A stretch of 64,000 nucleotides of DNA from Geodermatophilus ruber (lineage in GTDB: Bacteria; Actinomycetota; Actinomycetes; Mycobacteriales; Geodermatophilaceae). Each line of letters begins with the position of its first letter. Positions within the stretch are counted from its first letter, which is position 1. A model generated the notes under the pieces. It saw only the letters and a list, made by a program, of their open reading frames with translations, had not been told where the DNA came from and did no database searches. The position numbers and the translations under genes are program-made. Shown here in pieces: positions 39,207 through 47,578 of the stretch. The stretch spans positions 1 through 64,000 of the forward strand of contig NZ_FOSW01000015.1 in NCBI RefSeq assembly GCF_900114385.1, given 5' to 3'.

Positions 39207-40150
39207 GTCCGGGCCGAGGCGTGCCGGCCGTCGTCGGAGCCCAGCGCCACCGACGACCAGAACGCCAGGAGGATCTCCAGCGTGCGGGCCGGGTTCTCGA
39301 TCGCGGGGGAGTGGATCGCCCCGGCGATGACCTCGTAGCGGGCACCCAGCCGCTGCGCCATCTCGGCCTGCGCGGCCGGCGTCCAGGCGTCGTCGGCGGC
39401 GCCGTGCGCCACCAGCACGGGCACGCCGGTGGCGGCCAGCTCGGCGACCCGGTCGGGCTCGGCGGTCATCGCATCGGCCATCCCGCGCAGCCCCGCCGCG
39501 CTGTTGGCCAGGAACCGGCGGGACAGGAAGGCCCGGGTGGGGGCCGGCACCTCCTGTCCACTGGGGTCGGTCATGGCCAGCCGCTCGAGCGTCTCGTGCA
39601 CCAGGGGCACCCCGCCGGCGTCGAGCAGGGGTGCCAGGTGGTCCAGCAGCTCCACGCGCGGCCCGACCAGCCGCGAGGGACCCGAGCCGAGCAGGGTCAG
39701 CGAGGTGAACAGCGCCGGCTCGGCCAGGACCGCGGCACGGCTGACCAGCCCGCCGAAGCTGTGCCCGACCAGGTGCAGGCCGCCGGAGGGGCCGGCGCCC
39801 AGCTGCCGGGCGACGGTGACCAGGTCGGCGCCGAGCTCGGCGACCGTGTAGCGGCCCGGGTCCTCGGGCCCGGGCGACTCGAACTGGCCCCGCTGGTCGA
39901 GGGCGACGACGCGGTAGCCGGCCCGGGACAGCGGCCGGAGCAGCGGCGCGAAGTCCTCCTTGCTGCCGGTGTACCCGGCGACCAGCAGGACGGTGCCGCG
40001 CGCGCCGTCGCCCCCGGTGTCCAGGGCGGTGAGGGGGCCGGCGCCGCCGGCGAAGGTGCGGTGGCCGGCCTCGTGGTCGGCGAGCTGCCGCAGGTCGTCC
40101 GGCGCGATGGAGAGGGGGACGCGGGTGTCGGGGCCGCCGGGCATGACCAT
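39203..40150 (-). CDS. alpha/beta hydrolase
   Basis: A hydrolase of about 315 residues. It has the oxyanion-type VAGYTGSKEDF segment, the nucleophile elbow GHSFGG near residue 145, an acid region VLVAHGAADDAWTP and the catalytic His in AGAIHSP. An N-terminal 50 residues precede the fold. ATG 40150 was used; ATG 40177 would add nine residues and ATG 40144 would remove two. It is translationally coupled to the MpaB-like oxygenase, which suggests a shared substrate such as a lipid or terpenoid ester. Confidence 0.82.
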   Translation of the reverse strand: MVMPGGPDTRVPLSIAPDDLRQLADHEAGHRTFAGGAGPLTALDTGGDGARGTVLLVAGYTGSKEDFAPLLRPLSRAGYRVVALDQRGQFESPGPEDPGRYTVAELGADLVTVARQLGAGPSGGLHLVGHSFGGLVSRAAVLAEPALFTSLTLLGSGPSRLVGPRVELLDHLAPLLDAGGVPLVHETLERLAMTDPSGQEVPAPTRAFLSRRFLANSAAGLRGMADAMTAEPDRVAELAATGVPVLVAHGAADDAWTPAAQAEMAQRLGARYEVIAGAIHSPAIENPARTLEILLAFWSSVALGSDDGRHASART

Positions 40151-40195
40151 GCCCACAGTGAACCTCGACCCGCGCATCCGTGTCCTCCTCGGGGT

Positions 40196-41332
40196 TCAGC
40201 GGTAGGCGAGCACCCGGCCGGGCGGCTGCAGGACGACGGCGGGGCCCACCACCCGGGCCAGTCCGCCGGAGGGGAGATCCGGTGCGGACCAGCGGTCGAG
40301 CTCCGCGCCGGTCGCCAGGTCGCGCAGCACGAACCCGCCGCCCTCGGGCACCGGCACGGGCGAGCGGTCGGGCAGCGTCTTGGCGCCGGCCGCGGGCAGG
40401 CCGCGCGCCGGGACCGCCCAGCGCACAGTGCCGGTGGCCTGGTCGACGGCGGACAGGGTGCCGTCGGCCAGGACGAGGGTGGTGTCCCCGAGGGCGGTCG
40501 TGCGCACGGTGGCCGCCGGCGGCAGCGAGCCCAGTGGCGCGCCGTCGGCAGCGGCGAGGAACTGCACCCCGTCGGCCCCGGCGACGGTGACCACGCCGTC
40601 GACCCCGGCCAGCGTCGCCGACCGGTCGGCCACGTCGCGGGTCCAGACCGGCCGGCCCTCGAAGCCGTCGAAGAGCCGCAGCTGCAGGGCGGCCGCGCCG
40701 GCGCAGCGCTGCAGGACGACGACGCCGGCGCGCCCCACTCCGGAATCGAGGAGCGAGCAACCCTCCCCGGTGGGCTGGCGCCAGCGGATGTTGTCACCGA
40801 CCGGGTCCAGCGTGACCACCCCGGTGGGGCCGGTGGCCAGCACGATGCCGTCGGTGCTGGCCAGGGTCATGTCGGTGCGGAAGTTGACGTTGCGCGTCCA
40901 GGACCGCATCCCGGTCGCCGCGGAGAGGGCGACCGCCTCGTCGCAGCGGTCGGCGGTCCGGAACACGGCCACCACCAGGCCGCCGACGACGGTGGCGTCG
41001 CAGAGACGGGCGTTGGTCCGGATGTAGCGCCAGGCCTCGGCGCCGGTGAGCGCGTCGACGGTGCGCACGCCGCGCTCCTCGACCAGCACCACGCGACCGT
41101 CGTGCACGGTGTCGCGGGGAGCGGCGTCCGGGGTGCTGGTGGAGTCCGCGGTCCACGCCGCGGAGACGGCGCCGGCCGGTGTCCCCGCGGGGACACCGGC
41201 CGGCGCTGCGGTGGTGCTCTCGGTGGCCGCCGCGTCCGAGCCCCGCCACAGCAGGGCGGCGACGACGACCAGCACGAGGGTGGCCGCCGTCCAGACCCAC
41301 ACCCGCAGCGGCGGACGGCGCAGGCGCAGCAC
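40196..41332 (-). CDS. membrane-anchored PQQ-like beta-propeller protein
   Basis: A 378-residue protein. After a basic lead (LRLRRPPLR) comes one membrane anchor VWVWTAATLVLVVVAALLW at about residues 10-29. The rest repeats strands of the type GRVVLVEERGVRTVDALTGAEAWR, the pattern of a PQQ-like or WD-type propeller. No PQQ ligand set is obvious, so it may serve as a binding scaffold. GTG 41332 is the only reasonable start after the helicase stop. It lies 14 bp downstream of the DEAD-box gene and is probably in its operon. Confidence 0.78.
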   Translation of the reverse strand: MLRLRRPPLRVWVWTAATLVLVVVAALLWRGSDAAATESTTAAPAGVPAGTPAGAVSAAWTADSTSTPDAAPRDTVHDGRVVLVEERGVRTVDALTGAEAWRYIRTNARLCDATVVGGLVVAVFRTADRCDEAVALSAATGMRSWTRNVNFRTDMTLASTDGIVLATGPTGVVTLDPVGDNIRWRQPTGEGCSLLDSGVGRAGVVVLQRCAGAAALQLRLFDGFEGRPVWTRDVADRSATLAGVDGVVTVAGADGVQFLAAADGAPLGSLPPAATVRTTALGDTTLVLADGTLSAVDQATGTVRWAVPARGLPAAGAKTLPDRSPVPVPEGGGFVLRDLATGAELDRWSAPDLPSGGLARVVGPAVVLQPPGRVLAYR

Positions 41333-41346
41333 GGCGGCCGGGCGGA

Positions 41347-42966
41347 TCAGGCGGCCGGCTCGGCCGAGCCGCGGTTGGCGCCCCCGCGGCGGCGACGGCG
41401 GCGGCGCGGCCGGGCGGCCGCGCCCTCGCCGGTCTCGCCCGTCTCGCCGGCCTCGGCGGGAGCGGTGGCCGGGGTCTCGCCCCCGGCGGCCGCACCCCCG
41501 CCGCGGGTGCGGCGGCGCGGGCGGCTCTTGCGGTCGCGGGCCGGCTCGTCGCCGTCCTGCCGCGCGGGGCCGTGCCCACCGGAGCGGGTGCGCTTGCCGG
41601 TCTCGCCGAGGTCCTCGAGCGTCTCGGCGTCCAGACCCTCCCGGGTGCGCTGCGAGCGGGGAAGCCGGCCGGTCGCGCCCTCGGGCACGTCCAGGTCGCT
41701 GTACACCCACGGCGAGGTGGAGTACGTCTCCGGCGGGTCGGCGAAGTCGAGGTCGAGCGCCTTGTTGATCAGCTGCCAGCGGGGGATGTCGTCCCAGTCG
41801 ACGAGCGTGACGGCGACGCCGGTGCTGCCCGCGCGGCCGGTGCGGCCGATCCGGTGCACGTAGGTCTTCTCGTCCTCGGGGCACTGGTAGTTCACGACGT
41901 GGCTGACGCCGGTGACGTCGATGCCGCGGGCGGCGACGTCGGTGGCGACCAGGACGTCGACCTTGCCGCTGCGGAAGGCGCGCAGTGCCTGCTCGCGGGC
42001 GCCCTGCCCGAGGTCGCCGTGCACGGCGGCGGCGGCGAAGCCACGCTCGACGAGCTCGTCGGCGACCTTCTGCGCGGTCCGCTTGGTGCGGCAGAACACC
42101 ATGACCAGACCGCGGTCGCGGGCCTGCAGCACGCGCGAGAGCAGCTCGGGCTTGTCCAGGTTGTGCGCCCGGTAGATGAACTGGGTGGTCTGGGGGACCG
42201 TCGAGCCCTCGTCGTTGCCGTGGGCCCGGATGTGCGTCGGCTGGGTCATGAACGACCGGGACAGCGTCACGATCGGGCCGGGCATCGTCGCGGAGAACAG
42301 CATGGTCTGCCGCTTCTCCGGCACCATCGCCAGGATCCGCTCGATGTCGGGCAGGAAGCCCAGGTCGAGCATCTCGTCGGCCTCGTCGAGGACGAGCACC
42401 TTGACCTTGCCCAGGATCAGGTGACCCTGCTGGGCCAGGTCGAGCAGCCGGCCGGGCGTGCCGACGACGACCTCGACGCCGTTCTGCAGCGCCTGCACCT
42501 GTGGCTCGAACGCGCGCCCGCCGTAGATGGCCTGCACGCGGATGCCCCGCTTGCTGCCGGCGGTGGCCAGGTCTCGGGCGACCTGCACGCACAGCTCACG
42601 GGTGGGGACGACGACCAGCGCCTGCGGCACGCCGTCGCCGCCCTCGGCCGGCGGGGTGACGCGCTGCAGCAGCGGGACGCCGAAACCGAGGGTCTTGCCG
42701 GTGCCGGTGCGGGCCTGGCCGATCAGGTCGTTGCCGGCCAGCGCCAGCGGGAGCGTGAGCTCCTGGATGGCGAACGTGCGGGTGATGCCGACCTCGGCCA
42801 GGGCGGCCACGACGTCGGGGTGGACGTCGAAGTCGCTGAACAGCGGCGCGTCCTCGGTCACGGGGGCACCGCCCAGTTCGGGGGCGGCCTGCTCGAGCTG
42901 CTCGAGGTCGGGCGCGCCGGTCTCGGCGTGCTCGAGGTCGGGGGTGGAGTTCTTCGTGGAGGTCAG
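41347..42966 (-). CDS. DEAD-box RNA helicase (RhlE/DeaD type)
   Basis: An ATP-dependent RNA helicase. Motifs in order are the Q motif (FAIQ), Walker A ARTGTGKT, PTREL, TPGR, the DEAD box VLDEADEML, SATM, FCRTK and HRIGRTGR. The C-terminal 110 residues are very basic (RPRRRRRRRGG) and bind RNA. These proteins remodel RNA and help in cold adaptation. The start is difficult. Coding character extends upstream of GTG 42861 through an acidic segment, but no ATG, GTG or TTG is in frame until ATG 43164. CTG 42966 has AGAGG about 8 nt upstream and is proposed here. Limits 42861 and 43164 are alternatives. Confidence 0.85.
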   Translation of the reverse strand: MTSTKNSTPDLEHAETGAPDLEQLEQAAPELGGAPVTEDAPLFSDFDVHPDVVAALAEVGITRTFAIQELTLPLALAGNDLIGQARTGTGKTLGFGVPLLQRVTPPAEGGDGVPQALVVVPTRELCVQVARDLATAGSKRGIRVQAIYGGRAFEPQVQALQNGVEVVVGTPGRLLDLAQQGHLILGKVKVLVLDEADEMLDLGFLPDIERILAMVPEKRQTMLFSATMPGPIVTLSRSFMTQPTHIRAHGNDEGSTVPQTTQFIYRAHNLDKPELLSRVLQARDRGLVMVFCRTKRTAQKVADELVERGFAAAAVHGDLGQGAREQALRAFRSGKVDVLVATDVAARGIDVTGVSHVVNYQCPEDEKTYVHRIGRTGRAGSTGVAVTLVDWDDIPRWQLINKALDLDFADPPETYSTSPWVYSDLDVPEGATGRLPRSQRTREGLDAETLEDLGETGKRTRSGGHGPARQDGDEPARDRKSRPRRRTRGGGAAAGGETPATAPAEAGETGETGEGAAARPRRRRRRRGGANRGSAEPAA

Positions 42967-43184
42967 TGCTCTCGCCTCTGGTCTGCTGGGGGGACGGCGC
43001 TCGGCGGCGGGATCCGCTGCGTCGAGCCTGTCCCGGTCGGTTGTCGCGGGATCAGTTCCAGCGCCGACGCGGCCAGCAGGGAACCGGGCCTCACGTGGGT
43101 GTCGGCCCGGGAGGAAGCCCCTCGGGGCGTCGTCTCCAGCGGTCGTCAGCGCACAGATGTACAAGCAAACCGAACGGCCTACTC
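42967..43184 (-). promoter_or_regulatory. long 5' leader of the DEAD-box gene
   Basis: If transcription begins about 7 nt after the TAGAAT box and translation at CTG 42966, the leader is roughly 220 nt. The segment 43145-43196 is much richer in A and T than the rest of the window. Long leaders are common in cold-inducible helicase genes. No separate gene is seen between 42967 and 43286. Confidence 0.4.
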
Positions 43185-43190
43185 ATTCCC

Positions 43191-43196
43191 ATTCTA
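43191..43196 (-). promoter_or_regulatory. -10 box for the DEAD-box gene
   Basis: On the minus strand TAGAAT, a good match to the actinobacterial housekeeping -10, stands in an unusually AT-rich stretch. Confidence 0.45.
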
Positions 43197-43210
43197 GCGT
43201 GCGCACCGGT

Positions 43211-43216
43211 TAGCCT
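43211..43216 (+). promoter_or_regulatory. -10 box for the ferritin-like gene
   Basis: TAGCCT stands 70 nt before GTG 43287, whose ribosome site is CAGGAG. It is divergent from the helicase promoter. Confidence 0.4.
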
Positions 43217-43286
43217 CCGTGCGCCGCGTGCCGAGTACCCGTCCGGGGGCCGGCGCGTCCCGTTCCGCAGAGCCCAGGAGCCGCCC

Positions 43287-43937
43287 GTGTCCTCGGTCGA
43301 CAATCGCGCCGTCGTCGACCTGCTGGGGGTGTTGGCCTACGCCGAGCTGACCGCGTTCGACCACCTGGCCGAGGACGCGCGGCTCGCCCCCACGCTGGCC
43401 GGCCGGGCGGCGCTGGCGCGGATGGCCGCCGCGGAGATCGGCCACCACGAGCGGCTCGCCGCGCGGCTGACCGAGCTGGGCGCCGACCCGACGGCGGCGA
43501 TGACGCCGTTCGTCGCGGCCCTCGACGCCTTCCACGAGATCACCCGGCCGCGCACCTGGTTGGAGGGCCTGGTCAAGGCGTACGTCGGCGACGGGCTGGC
43601 GGCCGACTTCTACCGGGAGATCGCCGCCTTCCTCCCGGACCCGGACCGCGCGCTGATCCTCGACGTGCTCGCCGACACCGGGCACGCGGACTTCGCCGTG
43701 CGGGAGGTCCGCGCCGCGATCGCGGTGCACCGCAGCGTCGCCGGCCGGCTGGCCCTGTGGGGACGGCGGCTGGTGGGCGAGGCGATCACCCAGTCGCAGG
43801 CGGTCATCGCCGAGCGCGACCAGCTGGCGCAGCTGATCATCCAGGGCACCGGTGACCTGGCCGGGGTCGGCCGGCTCGTCGAGCGGATCACCGCTGCGCA
43901 CACCGAGCGGATGCGCACGCTCGGCCTCAACCCCTGA
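43287..43937 (+). CDS. ferritin-like fold protein (Rv3210c-like)
   Basis: A 216-residue helical protein resembling the ferritin-like-fold family next to the DEAD-box helicase and DUF3107 genes in mycobacteria. Carboxylate and histidine positions suited to a diiron site appear in YAELTAFDHLAEDA, AAAEIGHHERLAARL and LADTGHADFAVREV, with ExxH spacing. A tRNA-hydroxylase-like role has been proposed for relatives, but activity is not established. A hairpin terminator shared with the convergent DUF3107 gene follows. Confidence 0.78.
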   Translation: MSSVDNRAVVDLLGVLAYAELTAFDHLAEDARLAPTLAGRAALARMAAAEIGHHERLAARLTELGADPTAAMTPFVAALDAFHEITRPRTWLEGLVKAYVGDGLAADFYREIAAFLPDPDRALILDVLADTGHADFAVREVRAAIAVHRSVAGRLALWGRRLVGEAITQSQAVIAERDQLAQLIIQGTGDLAGVGRLVERITAAHTERMRTLGLNP

Positions 43938-43941
43938 CGCG

Positions 43942-43980
43942 CCGACGGGGCGCCCCCGCGCTGCGGTGACGCCCCGTCGG
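43942..43980. terminator. hairpin terminator between convergent genes
   Basis: A perfect 11-bp stem (43942-43952 with 43970-43980) lies between the stops of the ferritin-like and DUF3107 genes. Confidence 0.75.
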
Positions 43981-44000
43981 GCCGAGGTCTGGCGTCGCCG

Positions 44001-44237
44001 TCAGGAGCCGGCGATGAATCCGACCCGGCGCTGGTCGGCCTGGGCGATCTCCACGTAGGCGATGCGGTCGACGGGGACCAGGACCCGCCGGCCACGGTCG
44101 TCGACGAGGGTCAGCAGGCTGTCCTTGGTGGCGCCGGACATGGCCTTGGTCACCTCGGCAGCGATCTCGTCGGGGGTCTGGGGGCTGTCGATGACCAGCT
44201 CCCGGGGGGAGTGTTGGACACCGATCTTGACTTCCAC
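44001..44237 (-). CDS. DUF3107 protein (TB9.4-like)
   Basis: A 78-residue protein beginning MEVKIGVQHSPRELV, the actinobacterial DUF3107 family that includes mycobacterial TB9.4 (Rv3208A). It is a small alpha/beta protein ending VDRIAYVEIAQADQRRVGF. Function is unknown. The GTG at 44237 has a GAGGAGG ribosome site; an in-frame start at 44273 would place the -10 box inside the gene. Neighbouring TetR and ferritin-like genes match the mycobacterial order. Confidence 0.9.
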   Translation of the reverse strand: MEVKIGVQHSPRELVIDSPQTPDEIAAEVTKAMSGATKDSLLTLVDDRGRRVLVPVDRIAYVEIAQADQRRVGFIAGS

Positions 44238-44271
44238 GGGGGATGCCTCCTCGAGTTGCGCGGCTGGTTCC

Positions 44272-44277
44272 ACGCTA
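44272..44277 (-). promoter_or_regulatory. -10 box for the DUF3107 gene
   Basis: On the minus strand TAGCGT, followed by a leader of about 30 nt with GAGGAGG. Confidence 0.5.
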
Positions 44278-44339
44278 GTGCAGCGACACGGCCGCCGATC
44301 TGCGGTGCAGGTGCGCCGTCAGCGAAATGCCGACCGCGG

Positions 44340-44987
44340 TCAGTCCGCGGTGGGCTCGCCTTCGACCCGCGGGAAACGGGAGATGCCCCGCCACGACAGG
44401 GCGGTCATGAGCGCCACGGCCTCGTCGCGGGACACGGTCCCCTTGCGCGGCAACCACCAGCGGGCGCTGGTCTCGGCCAGCCCGGTCATACCCGAGGCCA
44501 GCAGCAGTGACCGCTCGCGGTCCAGCCCCGTGTCCACCTCGATCACCTCGGCGATCGCCTCGACGCAGGCGCGCGTGCCGCGGTCGGCGAGCGCGCGCAC
44601 CTCGTCGTCGTTGCGGAGATCGGACTCGAAGACCAGCCGGAAGGCCTCGCCCTCGGCGTCGATGAAGTCGAAGTAGGCCCCCACGGCGCCGTTCACGCGG
44701 GTGCGGTTGTCGTCGGTGCCGGACATGGCCTCCCGTACGCGGGCGGTGAGCTCGCCGACCTGCTGCTCGAGAAGCGCGAGGTAGAGCTCCCGCTTGCCGG
44801 GGAAGTGCTGGTAGAGCACCGGCTTGCTGACCCCGGCACGGTCGGCGATGTCGTCCATCGCGGCGGCGTGGTAGCCCTGGGCGACGAACACCTCCTGCGC
44901 CGCCTGCAGCAGTTGCAACCGCCGGGCGCTGCGCGGCAGCCGCGAGGAGCGCCGGGCGGGCGGGGGAGCGGACTGTGGCAGCTGCAT
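44340..44987 (-). CDS. TetR-family regulator (Rv3208-like)
   Basis: A 215-residue TetR regulator. The N-terminal helix-turn-helix runs from about residue 22 to 65 (MDDIADRAGVSKPVLYQHFPGKRELY as core). The C-terminal ligand and dimer domain is typical of the group that includes mycobacterial Rv3208. The target is unknown; the divergent hydrolase gene 68 bp away is a candidate. ATG 44987 is used. TAACAT lies 10 nt upstream of it and may be a -10 box. Confidence 0.88.
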   Translation of the reverse strand: MQLPQSAPPPARRSSRLPRSARRLQLLQAAQEVFVAQGYHAAAMDDIADRAGVSKPVLYQHFPGKRELYLALLEQQVGELTARVREAMSGTDDNRTRVNGAVGAYFDFIDAEGEAFRLVFESDLRNDDEVRALADRGTRACVEAIAEVIEVDTGLDRERSLLLASGMTGLAETSARWWLPRKGTVSRDEAVALMTALSWRGISRFPRVEGEPTAD

Positions 44988-45043
44988 GACGCGCCCGATG
45001 TTACCGGCGGGTCACCGAAAGCGCGCTGGTTCCGGGGCTGGCT

Positions 45044-45049
45044 TACCGT
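45044..45049 (+). promoter_or_regulatory. -10 box, leaderless, for the hydrolase gene
   Basis: TACCGT ends 6 nt before GTG 45056. Confidence 0.55.
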
Positions 45050-45055
45050 CGGGCG

Positions 45056-46132
45056 GTGCCCGAGCCGTCCCGCCCCGTCGACCGCGCCTCGGGCGCCGAA
45101 CCTGCGACCGCCCCGCGCGCCCGGCTGTCCACGGCACCGCTGCCGCCGCTGGACACGGTGCCGCCGCCGTGGCCCGGGGAGCTGGTGAAGGGGCGCGGCG
45201 GTCAGGTCTTCGTGCGCCGGACCCCCTGGAGCGGCCCACCCGGAGAGCCCGGGGACGACGCCCCGCGCGAGCGCGCCCTCTACGTCCACGGCCTCGGCGG
45301 GGCCTCCACGAACTGGACCGATCTCGCGGCCCTGCTCGCGGTGCGTTTCGACGGCTGGGCGCTCGACCTCCCCGGGTTCGGGCGCTCGCACCCGCCGGCC
45401 CGGGGCTCCTACTCGCTGCGCGGGCACGTGGCGACCGTCGTCGACGTCCTCGAGCGGGTGGCCGCCGAGCCGGGGGAGGCGGCCGGCCGGCCGGTGCACC
45501 TGCTGGGCAACTCCCTGGGCGGCCTGGCCTCGCTGTTCGTCGCCGCGCGGCGGCCGGACCTCGTCGCCTCGCTCACCCTCGTCTCGCCGGCCATGCCGGT
45601 CTACCGGGTGCCGCCGGTCTTCAGCCGGCAGTTGCCGCTGCTCCTGCTGCCGGGGGTGCCCGCGCTGGCCGAGCGGCGGCTGGCCGGGGTGCCCCCGGAG
45701 CAGCAGGTGCGCGGGATGGTGCAGATGTGCTTCGGCGACCCGCGGCGGGTGCCGAGGGAGCGGCTGGACGAGGCGGTGGAGGAGATGCGTGAGCGAGCCG
45801 GCCAGCCGTGGGCGCTGCGGGCGCTGACCCGCAGCATGCGCGGGCTCATCACCTCCTACCTGCGGGTCGGTGCGGCCAACGCCTGGCGCGTGGCGCGCGC
45901 CCTGCAGCCGCCGACGCTGGTGGTCTGGGGGGACCGCGACCGCCTGGTCGACCCGGCACTGGCTCCGCGGCTGGCCGCCGCCGTTCCCGACGGGCGGCTG
46001 CTGATGCTCGACGGGGTCGGGCACGTGGCGATGCTGGAGGCCCCGGAGCCGACCGCCCGGGCGGTGCTCGCCCTGGCCGAGGACGCCGTCGGGGAGGTGG
46101 CCGTCACCGGTCCGGAGGCCCGCGCGTCCTGA
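45056..46132 (+). CDS. alpha/beta hydrolase
   Basis: A 358-residue hydrolase. A proline-rich N-terminus of 55 residues precedes the fold. LYVHGLGGASTNWTDLA is the oxyanion segment, GNSLGG the nucleophile elbow near residue 148, GDRDRLVDP the acid loop and GVGHVAMLEAP the histidine loop. It resembles lipases or haloalkane-type hydrolases of actinobacteria; the substrate is unknown. Its mRNA is probably leaderless. The TetR gene is divergent and may control it. Confidence 0.87.
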   Translation: MPEPSRPVDRASGAEPATAPRARLSTAPLPPLDTVPPPWPGELVKGRGGQVFVRRTPWSGPPGEPGDDAPRERALYVHGLGGASTNWTDLAALLAVRFDGWALDLPGFGRSHPPARGSYSLRGHVATVVDVLERVAAEPGEAAGRPVHLLGNSLGGLASLFVAARRPDLVASLTLVSPAMPVYRVPPVFSRQLPLLLLPGVPALAERRLAGVPPEQQVRGMVQMCFGDPRRVPRERLDEAVEEMRERAGQPWALRALTRSMRGLITSYLRVGAANAWRVARALQPPTLVVWGDRDRLVDPALAPRLAAAVPDGRLLMLDGVGHVAMLEAPEPTARAVLALAEDAVGEVAVTGPEARAS

Positions 46133-46214
46133 GCACCTGGCGGGACGACCGGCCGCCACGCGCCGTCGTGTCCGGTTCTCCATGGGAGGCCGGTCGCCGT
46201 GAGAGCCTGGCGCG

Positions 46215-47381
46215 GTGAGCCCCGCGGACGCCACTCCCCGCCGGGACGCGGTGCCGGGACGGGCGGCGGGGAGCCCGCCGTCCCGCTCCGTCCGGACCCC
46301 GGGGGGGCGACCGGCTGAGCAGCGACCGGCCGGGAGGCCGCCCGTGGCGGCACCGCCGGGCGAGGGCCGACCCGGGGGGCGCCGCCCGGTCCCCGGTGAA
46401 CCGCCCCGTGGCCTGCCGCACGTCCCGCCGCACGTCCCGCCGCCCGGCGCGCGACGCACCCCGCCGCGGGATCTCCCGCCCCGGCACGCTGCGGCCCACC
46501 TCCAGGCCGCCCGGCCGGAGCTCGCCCGCCGACGCGCTGCGGTGCACGGGCACCGGCCGCCGGGCTCCCCGCGCCGGCGGCCCCGCCGCGCGCGCCGGTT
46601 CGTCGCCCGCTGGGGATGGCGGGCCTACGCCATCCCGCTGCTGACCCTGGCCACGCTGCTCACGCTGGCCGATCTCATCGTCAGCGGCACCCGGACGACG
46701 CCGTCCGGCTCCGCCGCCCCCGTGCCCGCCTCGAGCAGTCCGGCCGCCCCGACCGGCACCGCCGCGCCCGAGCCGTCGGACGCCGTGGAGGTCGACGCCG
46801 GCCCGATCGACGCACCGGTGGCCCCCGAGGAGCAGCCGGCGTTCGTGCAGCAGGGCGCCGGCACCGTCTCGGTCGTGCCCGGCTCCTCCGGGGTGTACGG
46901 GAGCGGGCCGCTGAAGCGCTTCGTCGTCGAGGTCGAGGACGGCATCGGCGTCGACGGTGCCTCCTTCGCCGCGGCCGTGGAGGCCACGCTCGGGGACCCG
47001 CGCTCGTGGGGTAGCAGCGGGCGGCTGGCCTTCCAGCGGGTCGGGCCCGACGAGGCCGCCGCCGGCGCCTACGAGTTCAAGGTCAGCCTGGTCAGCCCCG
47101 GCAACATGGAGATCTACTGCCCCGGGGTCGGCACCGGGGGCTACACCTCCTGCCGCTACGGCGAGCGTGCGGTCATCAACCTGGCCCGCTGGGAGACCGC
47201 CGTCCCCGACTACCAGGGCGACATCGCCACCTACCGCCAGTACGTGGTCAACCACGAGGTCGGCCATGCCCTCGGCAACGGGCACCAGGCGTGCCCCGGT
47301 CCCGGCCAGCCCGCCCCGGTCATGCAGCAGCAGACCCTCGGCCTCAAGGGCTGCGCCAAGAACGCCTGGCCGTATCCCTGA
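46215..47381 (+). CDS. DUF3152 membrane-anchored metalloprotease-like protein
   Basis: A 388-residue protein. The first 130 residues are Pro/Arg/Ala-rich and cytoplasmic. One membrane anchor lies at about 134-156 (AYAIPLLTLATLLTLADLIV). The exported C-terminal domain is DUF3152, with RFVVEVEDG, CPGVGTGGYTSCRYG and the zinc motif VNHEVGHALGNGH near residue 342, an HExxHxxxxxH site. Mycobacterial Rv3207c is the likely counterpart. Peptidase activity is inferred. GTG 46215 was chosen because a weak -10-like GAGCCT ends 6 nt upstream. Confidence 0.85.
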   Translation: MSPADATPRRDAVPGRAAGSPPSRSVRTPGGRPAEQRPAGRPPVAAPPGEGRPGGRRPVPGEPPRGLPHVPPHVPPPGARRTPPRDLPPRHAAAHLQAARPELARRRAAVHGHRPPGSPRRRPRRARRFVARWGWRAYAIPLLTLATLLTLADLIVSGTRTTPSGSAAPVPASSSPAAPTGTAAPEPSDAVEVDAGPIDAPVAPEEQPAFVQQGAGTVSVVPGSSGVYGSGPLKRFVVEVEDGIGVDGASFAAAVEATLGDPRSWGSSGRLAFQRVGPDEAAAGAYEFKVSLVSPGNMEIYCPGVGTGGYTSCRYGERAVINLARWETAVPDYQGDIATYRQYVVNHEVGHALGNGHQACPGPGQPAPVMQQQTLGLKGCAKNAWPYP

Positions 47382-47578
47382 CATCGTCCGGTCGGCCGAC
47401 ACGCGGCCACGGGCCGTACCCGGCCTGCGCTGAGCGGGTCCCGCACTCTCGGCGGGGAGCCTCCGGCTCCCGCTCCTCGGACGGCCGGCGTCCGCGGGAA
47501 TCCCGTTGCGTGCCACGCTGTTGTCCCGACGAACGTCGGCCTGCGTCCCGGGCCGTGTCGAGTGACTGAGGAGCCATC

